Made by a program: the position numbers and the translations under genes
Shown: in pieces, positions 35,891-44,527 of the stretch
Layout of the letters: each line of letters starts with the position of its first letter
How positions within the stretch are numbered: position 1 is the stretch's first letter
Assembly (NCBI GenBank): GCA_003531585.1
Contig: DQFX01000031.1
Coordinates: 54,079-118,078 of the forward strand
Direction of reading: 5' to 3'
Source of the DNA: Oscillospiraceae bacterium
GTDB taxonomy: Bacteria > Bacillota > Clostridia > Oscillospirales > Ruminococcaceae
Length of the DNA stretch: 64,000 bases
The notes under the pieces: generated by a model
Database searches by the model: none
What the model was told of the DNA's origin: nothing
Seen by the model: the letters and a program-made list of their open reading frames with translations, nothing else

Positions 35891-37729
35891 ATGATACTAG
35901 ACGATTCAATAAATCACGAAAAGATATCAAACATGACCCTGCCCGAGCTGAAAGAATTATGCCGTGAACTGCGGCGCTGCATTCTGAACACCGTATCCGA
36001 AAACGGAGGCCATCTTGCCTCCAACCTCGGAACAGTGGAGCTGACGGCGGCGCTGCACTTTGTTTTTGACGTAAAAGAGGACAGGATCGTGTGGGACGTA
36101 GGCCACCAGGCGTACGCTCACAAGCTGCTCACCGGGCGCTATTCTGAGTTCAGCACGCTGAGAAGCCTAAACGGAATATCCGGCTTCACACGCCGGAAGG
36201 AGTCCACAGCGGACGCTTTCATTTCCGGGCACAGCAGTACTTCAATATCGGCGGCGTTCGGGATCGCCTCCGCGATGAGATTACAGGGGCGCCGCGGAAG
36301 CGTAGCTGCGGTGATCGGCGACGGAGCGCTCACCGGCGGCATGGCGTACGAGGGTCTGAACAACGCCGGAAAGAGCAAGGCTCCGCTGGTGGTGATACTT
36401 AACGACAACGCGATGTCGATATCCAAGAGCACCGGCGCGCTGGCGCTTTATCTGGCGCATATCCGCTCCACAAAGAAGTACTACTGCGCGAAGGAGCACG
36501 TAAAATCCCTGCTTTCAGCGGTCCCGGTGGTGGGAGATAAGCTGGAGCGCACGATACGCACCGCAAAGGGGCTTATCAAGGACGCGATATACGACAGCAG
36601 CAACATGTTCGAGAATTTCGGGTTCCAGTACATCGGTCCGGTCAACGGCCACGACCTTGAGGATCTGATTGAAGCGCTCCAGGTTGCGAAGATAATGCGC
36701 CGACCCTGCGTTGTGCATGTGTTCACCACGAAGGGAAAGGGCTGGAAGCCTGCGGAGGAGAACCCCGGCGAGTACCATGCGGTCACAAAGAAAAGCTCTG
36801 CGCCCTCCGGCGAGACGTTCACCGAAGCCTTCGGCAGGGAGCTTGAGCGCATAGGCAAATCCGACAGCCGCGTATGCGGCATCACTGCGGCGATGAAGTA
36901 TGCCACCGGCATGAACTACTTCAAGAACGCCTGCCCGGAGCGCTTCTTTGATGTCGGCATAGCGGAGCAGCACGCGGTGACTTTCGCCGCAGGCCTTGCC
37001 GTGGAGGGAATGCTCCCGGTGTTCGCGGTGTACTCCACGTTTTTGCAGCGCGGTTTCGACCAGATCGTGCATGACTGCGCGATAGAAAAAACGCATGTCA
37101 CGTTAGCTGTCGACCGCGCGGGCTTCACCGGCGAGGACGGCGAGACCCACCAGGGAATTTTCGACGCGGCTATGCTGGCTTCAATTCCAAACACCACGGT
37201 GTTTTCCCCGGCAAGCGCCGAGGAACTCCGTCTGTGCCTGAGCGAGGCGCTCTACAACACGGACGGAATCGCGGCGGTACGCTACCCCAAGGGCGGCGAG
37301 AGCGGCTCGGTGGAGCCGTCGGTAAGCTGGGACTGGTCTGGGAAGCGAGGCGGTACGCTGGCGGTGAGCTACGGAAGGCTCTCCGCAAATATGACGGCAG
37401 CAGCCCGGGAGGCGTCCCAGCGCGGAGAGCCGGTGGACTGGCTCCGGCTGGTTCGGATTAGCCCGATTCCAGAGGAAGCGCTCCGGACTTCGCTTTCCTA
37501 CAAGCGGGTGGTGTTCTTCGAGGAGGGAATACTCCAGGGCGGCATAGGCGAGCGTTTCGGGGCGGCTCTGCTGGAGATGGGATATTCCGGCGGTTTCGAG
37601 GTCGTCGGGGTGGACGGTCAGTTCGTTCCGGCGGGGACTGTCGCTCAGCAGCTTGAGCTGTTCGGGCTTGACAGGGCTTCCATGTCGGCAAGGCTGACTA
37701 ACCTCCCGGGAGGGAATCATGCGACTTGA
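35891..37729 (+). CDS. dxs: 1-Deoxy-D-xylulose-5-phosphate synthase
   Basis: 612 residues, thiamine-diphosphate enzyme joining pyruvate and glyceraldehyde 3-phosphate, first step of the MEP isoprenoid pathway. VWDVGHQAYAHKLLTGR, SGHSSTSISAAFG, the TPP motif VIGDGALTGGMAYEGLNNAG and the second-domain FDVGIAEQHAVTFAAGLA and DRAGFTGEDGETHQG are all intact. ATG 35891 follows CGAGGAG. It overlaps tlyA by 11 bases. Substitution-free in the motifs I can read. Confidence 0.97.
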   Translation: MILDDSINHEKISNMTLPELKELCRELRRCILNTVSENGGHLASNLGTVELTAALHFVFDVKEDRIVWDVGHQAYAHKLLTGRYSEFSTLRSLNGISGFTRRKESTADAFISGHSSTSISAAFGIASAMRLQGRRGSVAAVIGDGALTGGMAYEGLNNAGKSKAPLVVILNDNAMSISKSTGALALYLAHIRSTKKYYCAKEHVKSLLSAVPVVGDKLERTIRTAKGLIKDAIYDSSNMFENFGFQYIGPVNGHDLEDLIEALQVAKIMRRPCVVHVFTTKGKGWKPAEENPGEYHAVTKKSSAPSGETFTEAFGRELERIGKSDSRVCGITAAMKYATGMNYFKNACPERFFDVGIAEQHAVTFAAGLAVEGMLPVFAVYSTFLQRGFDQIVHDCAIEKTHVTLAVDRAGFTGEDGETHQGIFDAAMLASIPNTTVFSPASAEELRLCLSEALYNTDGIAAVRYPKGGESGSVEPSVSWDWSGKRGGTLAVSYGRLSANMTAAAREASQRGEPVDWLRLVRISPIPEEALRTSLSYKRVVFFEEGILQGGIGERFGAALLEMGYSGGFEVVGVDGQFVPAGTVAQQLELFGLDRASMSARLTNLPGGNHAT

Positions 37730-38432
37730 CATCTATCTCACCGAGAATTCGCTCTGCAAGAGCCGCACAGCGGCGCAGAGCCTGATAAAAAGCGGGGGAG
37801 TTTCACTAAACGGAATCCCCTGCACGAAGCCGTCTCAGGAAGTCGGCGAGAGCGATACGGTCGACATCATCGGAGAGCAGCTCCGGTATGTCGGCAGGGG
37901 CGGGCTGAAACTGGAAGCCGCTCTGGACAAGTTCGCGCTGGATATTACCGGCGCGGAGTGCATAGACATCGGTTCCTCAACGGGCGGCTTCACGGACTGC
38001 ATGTTACAGCATGGCGTGGCGAAGGTCTGGGCAGTGGACGTCGGCAGAGATCAGCTTGACGAGAGCCTGCGCCGCGACCCGAGGGTAGTCTCCATGGAGC
38101 AGACGGATATCCGCACGGCGGATCTGCCGCAGGTGGACTTTATCGGCACTGACGTGTCGTTTATCTCGCTGAAGCTGATACTTCCGCACATATACCGCCT
38201 GCTGAAAAGCGGAGGGAGGGCTGCGGTGCTAATCAAGCCGCAGTTTGAAGCCGGCAGATCGAACCTCAGCAAGAAGGGGATAGTGCGCGATGAGAAGGTG
38301 CGGCTCAGGATACGCGATGAGATAGCCGAGTTTGCACAGGGCTGCGGATTTTCGGTCATCGGCACGGAAACCTCGCCGATAACCGGCGGCGACGGAAACA
38401 CAGAATACCTGATGTGCCTTGAAAAGCGCTGA
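37719..38432 (+). CDS. tlyA: TlyA family rRNA 2'-O-methyltransferase
   Basis: 237 residues. N-terminal S4 RNA-binding domain (LTENSLCKSRTAAQSLIKSG then VSLNGIPCTKPSQ) and a FtsJ/RrmJ-like methyltransferase domain with CIDIGSSTGGFTDCML near 85-100, GTDVSFISLK and LIKPQFE. Mycobacterial TlyA methylates 16S C1409 and 23S C1920; the Firmicute YqxC type is of the same family. It overlaps dxs by 11 bases and precedes nadK, the standard order. Confidence 0.93.
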   Translation: MRLDIYLTENSLCKSRTAAQSLIKSGGVSLNGIPCTKPSQEVGESDTVDIIGEQLRYVGRGGLKLEAALDKFALDITGAECIDIGSSTGGFTDCMLQHGVAKVWAVDVGRDQLDESLRRDPRVVSMEQTDIRTADLPQVDFIGTDVSFISLKLILPHIYRLLKSGGRAAVLIKPQFEAGRSNLSKKGIVRDEKVRLRIRDEIAEFAQGCGFSVIGTETSPITGGDGNTEYLMCLEKR

Positions 38433-38457
38433 GCTTTCAGGCAGAACGGAGGCAGGC

Positions 38458-39315
38458 ATGAACGGAAAAAGCGTCATGATAGGCTATAACCGCAGGGACC
38501 CCAAGTCGGTACGTATCGCGGAGGAAATATGCGCAGAGCTGACCGCGTCGGGATTTGCTCCGCTGTCGCTGAAATACGACGACGGCGGGACGGGCGGTCT
38601 GAAGGGCGCGAAGTCCTCCGAGAGCGGCGAGGGCTGCGTATGCATGATAACCGTCGGAGGCGACGGCTCGATAATTTCGCACGGCAAGCTGGCGGCGGTC
38701 TGGGGAATTCCCCTGATGGGCGTCAACACCGGGCGGCTGGGATTCATGGCGAACCTCGAACCCGGCGATATAAAGCGCATTCCGGAAATAATTACCGGAA
38801 ATTTCAGAGTGAGCCGCCGCATGATGATGTCCGTGGACGTCAGCTACGCGAACGGCGGGAAGCTCCACCAGAACTGCCTGAACGACGTCGTGGTGTCCCG
38901 GGACAGCAAGTCCAAGCTGCCGGAATTCTGCGTTTACTGTGGCGAGACCGAGGTCTCCAGGCTGCGCGCGGACGGCGTGATATTCAGCACTCCGACTGGC
39001 TCCACGGCGTACTCGCTGTCGGCGGGCGGGCCTATAATCGACCCGGCGCTCCATTGTATCGAATACACCGCGCTCTGCCCGCACTCGCTGTTTTCCAGAC
39101 CCATGATCTTCTCCGCGGAGCGCGAAGTCACGCTGCGGGTGAATTCCTATCAGGACAGCCGCGTGACGATAAACTTCGACGGCGACAGCGGCTATCCGTT
39201 CGACGAAGGCGACGTGCTGACGCTCCACATAGGCTCCCCGGATCTTATGCTGATCGAGACCGGCGAGGGATTTTTCGGGTCTGTGAACCGCAAGCTGATG
39301 CAGCCGCTGAGATGA
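38458..39315 (+). CDS. nadK: NAD kinase
   Basis: 285 residues. Makes NADP from NAD. The GGDGSIISHGK motif lies near residue 67, NTGRLGFMAN near 92 and the NAD-binding STPTGSTAYSLSAGGPI near 176. The frame is open to 38419 inside tlyA, but GGAGG lies 5-9 bases before ATG 38458, and MNGKSVMIGYN begins the Rossmann strand. Confidence 0.95.
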   Translation: MNGKSVMIGYNRRDPKSVRIAEEICAELTASGFAPLSLKYDDGGTGGLKGAKSSESGEGCVCMITVGGDGSIISHGKLAAVWGIPLMGVNTGRLGFMANLEPGDIKRIPEIITGNFRVSRRMMMSVDVSYANGGKLHQNCLNDVVVSRDSKSKLPEFCVYCGETEVSRLRADGVIFSTPTGSTAYSLSAGGPIIDPALHCIEYTALCPHSLFSRPMIFSAEREVTLRVNSYQDSRVTINFDGDSGYPFDEGDVLTLHIGSPDLMLIETGEGFFGSVNRKLMQPLR

Positions 39316-39325
39316 CGAGGTACTC

Positions 39326-40009
39326 ATGATACAGAATTACGACGAATTCATAACAGAGCTGCACCGCGCTGGGTTTTCCCTAGGCGGCGGGAGCAGCAAG
39401 GGAATATACGCGGCGGTGCCTTTCGACTGGACGGAGCAGCCCGCAGGAACTCAGGTGCGCTGGCACACCGGCGAGCCTGACACCGACCCCTGGGAGTGGC
39501 GCATGCGCGTCCTTGAGGAACGCAGCGACATCGCCTACGCGAAGGTGTTTTTCCGTGGAAGCGGCTACATAACCCGGGAGTGGTACCCATTCTTCATGTC
39601 AGTCCGCCGCCAGGGCATGACCTTTGAAGAAATGTGGGAATCCGGCAGGGTAACAGAGCTTTCACGCAGGATATACGAGGCGGTCAGGGATAACGGCAGG
39701 GTCGCAATGCACGATATAAAGCGGCTTGCGGGGCTGTCCGGCGAGACCTCCGCTCACATTGAGAAGGCGATGACCGACCTCCAGATGAGCATGCTGCTGA
39801 CGATATGCGGCAGGCAGCAGAAGCGCAACGCGTTCGGGGAACTTTACGGCTGGAGCAGCACGGTATTCTGCACGCCGGAGGAATTCTGGCACGCCGAAGA
39901 TACCGGAGATATCCCGCCGGAGGAAGCAGCGGAGAGGATACGCGCAAGGGTGCTTGAACTCAACCCTGACGCACAGGAGCGTAAAATAAGGAAGTTCATT
40001 TACGGCTGA
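39326..40009 (+). CDS. AlkZ-related winged-helix protein
   Basis: 227 residues, soluble. DPWEWRMRVLEERSDIAY near 52-70 and REWYPFFMSVRRQG near 88-103, followed by MHDIKRLAGLSGE and RKNAFGELYGWSS-like RNAFGELYGWSSTVF, match a family annotated as AlkZ-related, after the AlkZ/YcaQ glycosylases with tandem winged helices. The catalytic QxD/QxQ signature of true AlkZ is not obvious to me, and the protein is about half the length of AlkZ. It lies between nadK and argR, where Firmicutes usually have no gene. A DNA-repair role is inference from the neighbour recN and the family name. Confidence 0.65.
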   Translation: MIQNYDEFITELHRAGFSLGGGSSKGIYAAVPFDWTEQPAGTQVRWHTGEPDTDPWEWRMRVLEERSDIAYAKVFFRGSGYITREWYPFFMSVRRQGMTFEEMWESGRVTELSRRIYEAVRDNGRVAMHDIKRLAGLSGETSAHIEKAMTDLQMSMLLTICGRQQKRNAFGELYGWSSTVFCTPEEFWHAEDTGDIPPEEAAERIRARVLELNPDAQERKIRKFIYG

Positions 40010-40019
40010 GAGGTACACT

Positions 40020-40466
40020 ATGGATAAGAAGCAGCGGCAGCGTGCTATACTCAAGATAATATCCTCGCAGGAGGTCGAAACCCAGGAGCAGCTTGGCGAG
40101 CTTCTTGCCGAGGCGGGCTACCCGACCACGCAGGCGACGGTCTCAAGGGATATGCGCGAGCTGAAAATACGCAAGGGAATGGCGGAAAACGGCGTGAACT
40201 GCTACTATTCCCCGGAGTGCGAGAATCCACCGGAGTACAGCAGCGTGTTTGCTCAGGCGGTGCTGTCCATAGATTACGCGATGAACATCGTGGTGATAAA
40301 ATGCCGCCCGGGTCTTGCGAATGCCGCCTGCGTAGTCCTGGACGACGAGGAGTTCGGCTTTGTGGTCGGGACCATCGCCGGAGACGACACGATATTCGTG
40401 CTCACCAGAACTGAAAACCACGCCGTGCAGCTTATAGAGCTGCTCAAAAAGATGATGACGAGATAA
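40020..40466 (+). CDS. argR: Arginine repressor
   Basis: 148 residues. N-terminal winged helix (QRAILKIISSQEVETQEQL and TQATVSRDMRELKIRKG) and a C-terminal hexamerisation domain with the arginine-binding GTIAGDDTIFVLTRT near 118-132. It represses arginine synthesis genes and activates catabolism. Placed directly before recN as in B. subtilis (ahrC-recN). No ARG box was looked for successfully in its own promoter because it lies inside the long run. Confidence 0.95.
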   Translation: MDKKQRQRAILKIISSQEVETQEQLGELLAEAGYPTTQATVSRDMRELKIRKGMAENGVNCYYSPECENPPEYSSVFAQAVLSIDYAMNIVVIKCRPGLANAACVVLDDEEFGFVVGTIAGDDTIFVLTRTENHAVQLIELLKKMMTR

Positions 40467-40478
40467 GGAGAATGCCGC

Positions 40479-42140
40479 TTGTTAAGAGAACTTTCTATTG
40501 AAAACCTTGCAGTTATAGAAAAAGCCTCCGTGGAATTCGGCGGCGCGTTCAACGTTTTCACCGGCGAGACCGGCGCGGGCAAGAGCGTCATCATCGGCGG
40601 TATCAACGCGGTGCTCGGCGGCAGGACTAACAAGGATATCGTCCGCAGCGGGGCGCCGAAGGCGGTTATTTCCGCGCTGTTTGACGATATTTCCGACCGC
40701 GTGAAGGCGAAGCTGTCGGAGCTTGGTTTTTCCTCCGAGGACGGCGAACTTGTTCTCATGCGCGAGATAACATCCGAGGGAAAAAGCTCCGCCCGGATAA
40801 ACGGCAGAGCGGCGACGGCGGCAATGCTCCGGGAGGTCGGTGATCTGCTCGTGGATATCCACGGCCAGCATGAGAACCGCATTCTCATGAACAACGACAA
40901 TCAGCGCCAGATTCTCGACAGCTACGGGGAGCTTGACGGGCTGCTTGAGGCGTACCGCGGGGAATTCCGCAGGTTCTCGAAGCTCTCGAGGAAGCTCCGA
41001 GAAATGCAGGAGGAGAACAAGACACGGGAACTCCGCACGGCGCAGCTAACCGCCATCATCGAGGAACTTACCGAGCTTGACCTCGACTACGGCGACGGTG
41101 AGCGCATGGAGGAGGAACTGCAGAAGATACGCAGCACAGCGAAGATACAGGGCGCGCTGTTCACCGCGAATAACCTGCTCAACGGCGAGGAAAATCCAGG
41201 CGCGGTGGAGCTTGTCCGACAGTCGATGAACTCGTTTGCGGCGGCGGGGGCGGTGCTTCCGGAGGCCGACGCGCTCTACCGCAGGCTCGAGGAGCTTCTC
41301 CCGGAGCTTGAGGACATCAGCAGCGAAGCGGCTTCAATGGCGTTCGGAGCCGACGACAACGAGGAGCGCGAAGCCGACCTTGAGGACAGGGTTTCCGCGA
41401 TGAAGCACGCCTGCCGTAAGTACAACATGGACCCCGACCAGCTTGTCGACTACCTCGGGGAGTGCCGGCAGGAGCTGTCGCAGCTCTCCGGGCTGGACGG
41501 CGAGATAGAGCGGCTCTCCGAGGAGAAGCATGAGCTTGCGGGTCAGGTGAAGCGCATGGCGGAGGACATCAGCGCAAAGCGCCGGGAGGCCTCCGAGAAG
41601 CTCTCAGCGGAGATATGCGAGGTGCTGAGGTTCCTGAACATGCCGAACGTAACGCTGACATTTGATGTGCGTCCGGATAAGATCACGATAAACGGCATGG
41701 ACGAGGTGGAGATACTCATTTCCGCGAACGCCGGCGAGGAGCCGAAGCCGCTCAACAAGACGGCGAGCGGCGGCGAGCTTTCCCGTGTAATGCTCGCAGT
41801 AAAGAGCGTAATGGCGGAGGGCGACGATATACCGACGATGATTTTCGACGAGGTAGACGCGGGTATAAGCGGCAGGACTGCGGCGAAGGTCGGCATAAAG
41901 CTTGCGGAAACCGCCCGGAAGCGTCAGGTGCTGTGCATAACTCATCTGGCGCAGATAGCGGCGCTTGCGCAGACCCATATGCTCATTGAAAAGCAGACCG
42001 ACGACAAGCGTACCTACACGCGTATAGTTCCGCTAGACCACGAGGGCAGAAAGCAGGAGCTCGCCCGCATAATGGACGGCGGACTGACCGAAAGCGGTCT
42101 GAAAGCCGCGGAGGAAATGCTCAGCAGGCAGGTGGAATAA
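40479..42140 (+). CDS. recN: DNA repair protein RecN
   Basis: 553 residues, SMC-like ATPase. Walker A GETGAGKSVIIGG is near residue 29, DIHGQHENRILM follows near 128, the middle (about 150-390) is coiled coil, and SGGELSRVMLAVK with Walker B MIFDEVDAGISGRTA lies near 430-465. It helps join and repair double-strand breaks. It starts at TTG 40479 after AAGGAG. Its stop overlaps the next ATG by one base. Confidence 0.96.
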   Translation: MLRELSIENLAVIEKASVEFGGAFNVFTGETGAGKSVIIGGINAVLGGRTNKDIVRSGAPKAVISALFDDISDRVKAKLSELGFSSEDGELVLMREITSEGKSSARINGRAATAAMLREVGDLLVDIHGQHENRILMNNDNQRQILDSYGELDGLLEAYRGEFRRFSKLSRKLREMQEENKTRELRTAQLTAIIEELTELDLDYGDGERMEEELQKIRSTAKIQGALFTANNLLNGEENPGAVELVRQSMNSFAAAGAVLPEADALYRRLEELLPELEDISSEAASMAFGADDNEEREADLEDRVSAMKHACRKYNMDPDQLVDYLGECRQELSQLSGLDGEIERLSEEKHELAGQVKRMAEDISAKRREASEKLSAEICEVLRFLNMPNVTLTFDVRPDKITINGMDEVEILISANAGEEPKPLNKTASGGELSRVMLAVKSVMAEGDDIPTMIFDEVDAGISGRTAAKVGIKLAETARKRQVLCITHLAQIAALAQTHMLIEKQTDDKRTYTRIVPLDHEGRKQELARIMDGGLTESGLKAAEEMLSRQVE

Positions 42141-42568
42141 TGAATGCATGGTACATGCTGGCGGCTTATGTCGGCGCAATTCTGATTTGTCTGGCGCTTT
42201 GCGCGGTTTCGCTTGCAGTCATGATGCATGGTATAGTGAAGCAGAGAAGGCTCGGCGGAAGGCTGGCTTTTCTCATTGCGGCGGGCGCGGTAACTGCGGC
42301 GGTTCTGCTGTTCACTAATTCGCACGCGACCTACTACAGATTCAACGATTGGGCTGTTTCCGGAAGCACTGTGCAGGATATCGTAAAGCGCTACGGCGAG
42401 CCGGATATCAACATGTATACCCCGGGCAGGGGCGGCAGTCTGTGGTACTATATCTACACCGATGAAGGTCCGATAATGCCAGATCATCTTGAACATTTTT
42501 ACCGTATTGGTATCGACGAAAACGGCAGAGCGGCTGAAATCAGTGATACTGTAAGAAAAGGTGGCTGA
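42140..42568 (+). CDS. Small membrane protein with BamE/SmpA-like tail
   Basis: 142 residues. Two hydrophobic helices (about 5-28 and 40-58) are followed by an outside domain in which DIVKRYGEPD and LWYYIY..GPIMPDHLEHFY recall the BamE/SmpA or BLIP fold (a helix then GxPD and antiparallel strands). No specific family recognised. It starts at the recN stop (TAATG), so it is translationally linked, but a link to DNA repair is not implied. Single ribosome site candidate is inside recN. Confidence 0.7.
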   Translation: MNAWYMLAAYVGAILICLALCAVSLAVMMHGIVKQRRLGGRLAFLIAAGAVTAAVLLFTNSHATYYRFNDWAVSGSTVQDIVKRYGEPDINMYTPGRGGSLWYYIYTDEGPIMPDHLEHFYRIGIDENGRAAEISDTVRKGG

Positions 42569-42629
42569 ACGTGCATAAAAATGCAGTTTCCGGCGAAAAT
42601 ACAGTCAGCATCATATATGGAGGAAGAGC

Positions 42630-44015
42630 ATGAAGGAGAAAATATCAGAATTCGTATATTCTCACCGTGAGGAAATGGTGGATATCATAAGGCAGCTTGT
42701 GGAGATACCGAGCGTAAAGGGAAAGCCGGAGCAGTCCGCTCCCTTCGGAGCTGAACCCCGCCTCGCCCTCGACAAAATGCTTGAAATATGCCGCGAACAC
42801 GGCTTCGTGACCGGCTGTCATGACAACGTGATGGGTACAGCAGATTACGCTCCCTCCGGGAAGGTGGGACTCGGCATACTGTGCCACCTCGACGTTGTTC
42901 CGGCGGAGCCGCTCAACTGGAGCTGCCCGCCGTTCCAGCTCACCCGCCGCGATGGAAAGCTGTTCGGCAGGGGAGTTATCGACGACAAGGGACCATGCGC
43001 TGCTTCACTGATGGCGCTGTACTGCATAAAGGAGCTCGGAATCCCGCTAAAAAAGGGAGTGCGCCTGCTGTTCGGCACTGACGAAGAGAACGGCTCCGAG
43101 GATCTGGAGATCTACCGCAGCACCCACGAGCTGCCGCCGATGGTGTTCACGCCGGACGGAAGCTTCCCGGTGATAAACATTGAAAAAGGAATGATACGCG
43201 CCGATATCTTCGGAAAGTACGAGCCGGGGGTGGTTCGTTCGTTCGAGGGCGGAAGCATTCCGAATGCGGTCCCCGACAAGGCGTCAGCGGTGCTGCACGG
43301 GGTTTCATACGACGAGGTTCTCACAGCCGTTCAGGCGAACTCCACCGGGGCAGTGATCAGGGCGGAAGCCGCCGAAAACGGCGATATCACGCTGTACAGC
43401 TCCGGAAGGTCGGCGCATGCGTCTACGCCTCAGACTGGTATCAACGCTGTGACCGCGCTTATTGCACTGCTGAACAGACTCCCGCTTTCCGGCGGGGAGC
43501 GGCAGATATTCCGCGGTCTGGAGCTGATGTTCCCGTTCGGCGAGACCGACGGAAAGTCGGCAGGGCTAAAGATAGAGGACACGGAATCCGGCGCGCTGAC
43601 CCTGACTTTCAGTAAGTTTGCAATGCAGAACGGAAACGTCACCGGCTGTATCGACATACGCTACCCGGTGTCGGCGGATCTCCCGGACGTTGTGGCGAAG
43701 CTTTCGGCGGCGCTTGAGAACTGCGGGCTACACTACGGGAAGAACATTGAGGAGCAGCCGCACTGCGTTCCTGAGGACAGCGAATTCGTGCAGAAGCTGC
43801 TGAAGGTCTATAGCGAGGTCGAGGGCGAGCCGGGTCACTGCATTGCCATCGGCGGCGGGACTTACGTCCACACGGTGGAAGGCGGCGTTGCATTCGGCGT
43901 AGAGCGCGGCGACACCGACTATCACATGCACGGCAACGACGAGTTCATCACCGAGGACGAACTTCTGAAAGACGCCGTACTGTTCGCCTGCGCGATAGCG
44001 GACATCTGCGGATAA
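42630..44015 (+). CDS. pepV: M20 family Mn/Zn dipeptidase (PepV/Sapep type)
   Basis: 461 residues, cytoplasmic. Metal ligands lie in HLDVVPAEPLNW near 86, GRGVIDDKGPCAASLMAL near 113-130 and FGTDEENGSEDLEIY near 150, with the C-terminal HGNDEFITEDEL. A large lid domain (about 190-370) is typical of PepV. It splits dipeptides, often with an N-terminal Ala or Gly. AGGAAG precedes ATG 42630. It is the last gene of the run and ends at a strong terminator. Confidence 0.93.
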   Translation: MKEKISEFVYSHREEMVDIIRQLVEIPSVKGKPEQSAPFGAEPRLALDKMLEICREHGFVTGCHDNVMGTADYAPSGKVGLGILCHLDVVPAEPLNWSCPPFQLTRRDGKLFGRGVIDDKGPCAASLMALYCIKELGIPLKKGVRLLFGTDEENGSEDLEIYRSTHELPPMVFTPDGSFPVINIEKGMIRADIFGKYEPGVVRSFEGGSIPNAVPDKASAVLHGVSYDEVLTAVQANSTGAVIRAEAAENGDITLYSSGRSAHASTPQTGINAVTALIALLNRLPLSGGERQIFRGLELMFPFGETDGKSAGLKIEDTESGALTLTFSKFAMQNGNVTGCIDIRYPVSADLPDVVAKLSAALENCGLHYGKNIEEQPHCVPEDSEFVQKLLKVYSEVEGEPGHCIAIGGGTYVHTVEGGVAFGVERGDTDYHMHGNDEFITEDELLKDAVLFACAIADICG

Positions 44016-44020
44016 AACAG

Positions 44021-44050
44021 CAAAAGAGCGGCTCAGCGCCGCTCTTTTGT
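44021..44050. terminator. Bidirectional intrinsic terminator (pepV / spoVM)
   Basis: 12-bp perfect stem CAAAAGAGCGGC (44021-44032) / GCCGCTCTTTTG (44038-44049) with loop TCAGC. The A/T ends give a U-run in both directions. Confidence 0.93.
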
Positions 44051-44137
44051 TTACTCCGCAGGCATTTTCTTGATTCCGAACACCGCGCGAAGCAGTCCTG
44101 CGAACAGCTTCGGACTTTTCAGTACTACGATCTTCAT
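44051..44137 (-). CDS. spoVM: Stage V sporulation protein SpoVM
   Basis: 28 residues: it begins MKIVVLKSPKLFAGLLRAVF and ends GIKKMPAE, very close to SpoVM of B. subtilis (26 residues, MKFYTIKLPKFLGGIVRAML...). SpoVM is an amphipathic helix that senses convex membrane curvature and anchors SpoIVA spore-coat assembly to the forespore. GAAAGGAG lies 7 bases before the ATG on the minus strand. The Pro of SPK and the Gly/Arg spacing are kept. It is too short for standard ORF lists and is the best direct evidence that the organism forms spores. Confidence 0.93.
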   Translation of the reverse strand: MKIVVLKSPKLFAGLLRAVFGIKKMPAE

Positions 44138-44155
44138 ATGTACTCCTTTCCAGTA

Positions 44156-44332
44156 TCAGCACCTAAGCAGAAAAATGCCTATGACGATCAGCAGGAATGC
44201 GACCGCAAAGAGCAGCACCTTCAGTGAGAAGAACGATATGCACATCACCGCCCCGAAAAATGCCGCGACTGCAAGCGCAGCGCCTATCCCGCAGCGGCGT
44301 TTCCGCTTTCTGGGTCGTCTCAACAGCCTCAC
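44156..44332 (-). CDS. 58-residue membrane protein upstream of spoVM
   Basis: A short, very basic N-terminus (RLLRRPRKRKRR) followed by two hydrophobic helices (about 16-33 and 38-55) and a C-terminal Cys. No family recognised. GTG 44332 has AAGGA 7 bases upstream, and the frame stops 19 bases before the spoVM start, so it is probably co-transcribed with spoVM. The strongly positive tail would stay in the cytoplasm. Too short for most ORF lists; a sporulation role is only suggested by position. Confidence 0.6.
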   Translation of the reverse strand: MRLLRRPRKRKRRCGIGAALAVAAFFGAVMCISFFSLKVLLFAVAFLLIVIGIFLLRC

Positions 44333-44453
44333 CCCGCTTTCCTTACTGCCTTATAGTATTCCAAAGCCGGGAAAATGGTTACAGTATTTTCGCTGAACAG
44401 CCATTACGACAATTTGTACAAAAATTTGCACTAAATTTTGTTGAATCAGCTTA

Positions 44454-44482
44454 TTTACAAATCGGACAAAATTACTTAAAAT
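44454..44482 (+). promoter_or_regulatory. Possible promoter of the LacI-family gene
   Basis: TTTACA 44454-44459, 17-base spacer, TAAAAT 44477-44482 in an AT-rich gap (44340-44527). Other TATA-like boxes nearby (GTATATAC at 44488) make the choice uncertain; the latter could also be part of an operator. Confidence 0.4.
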
Positions 44483-44527
44483 ATTAGTATATACTTAATT
44501 TGTTCTACATGCCTGAAAGGATATAAA

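Noticed and set aside
44480..44500. GTATATAC as a LacI operator
   Set aside because: Only 8 bases in an AT-rich stretch; too common by chance to claim as an operator.
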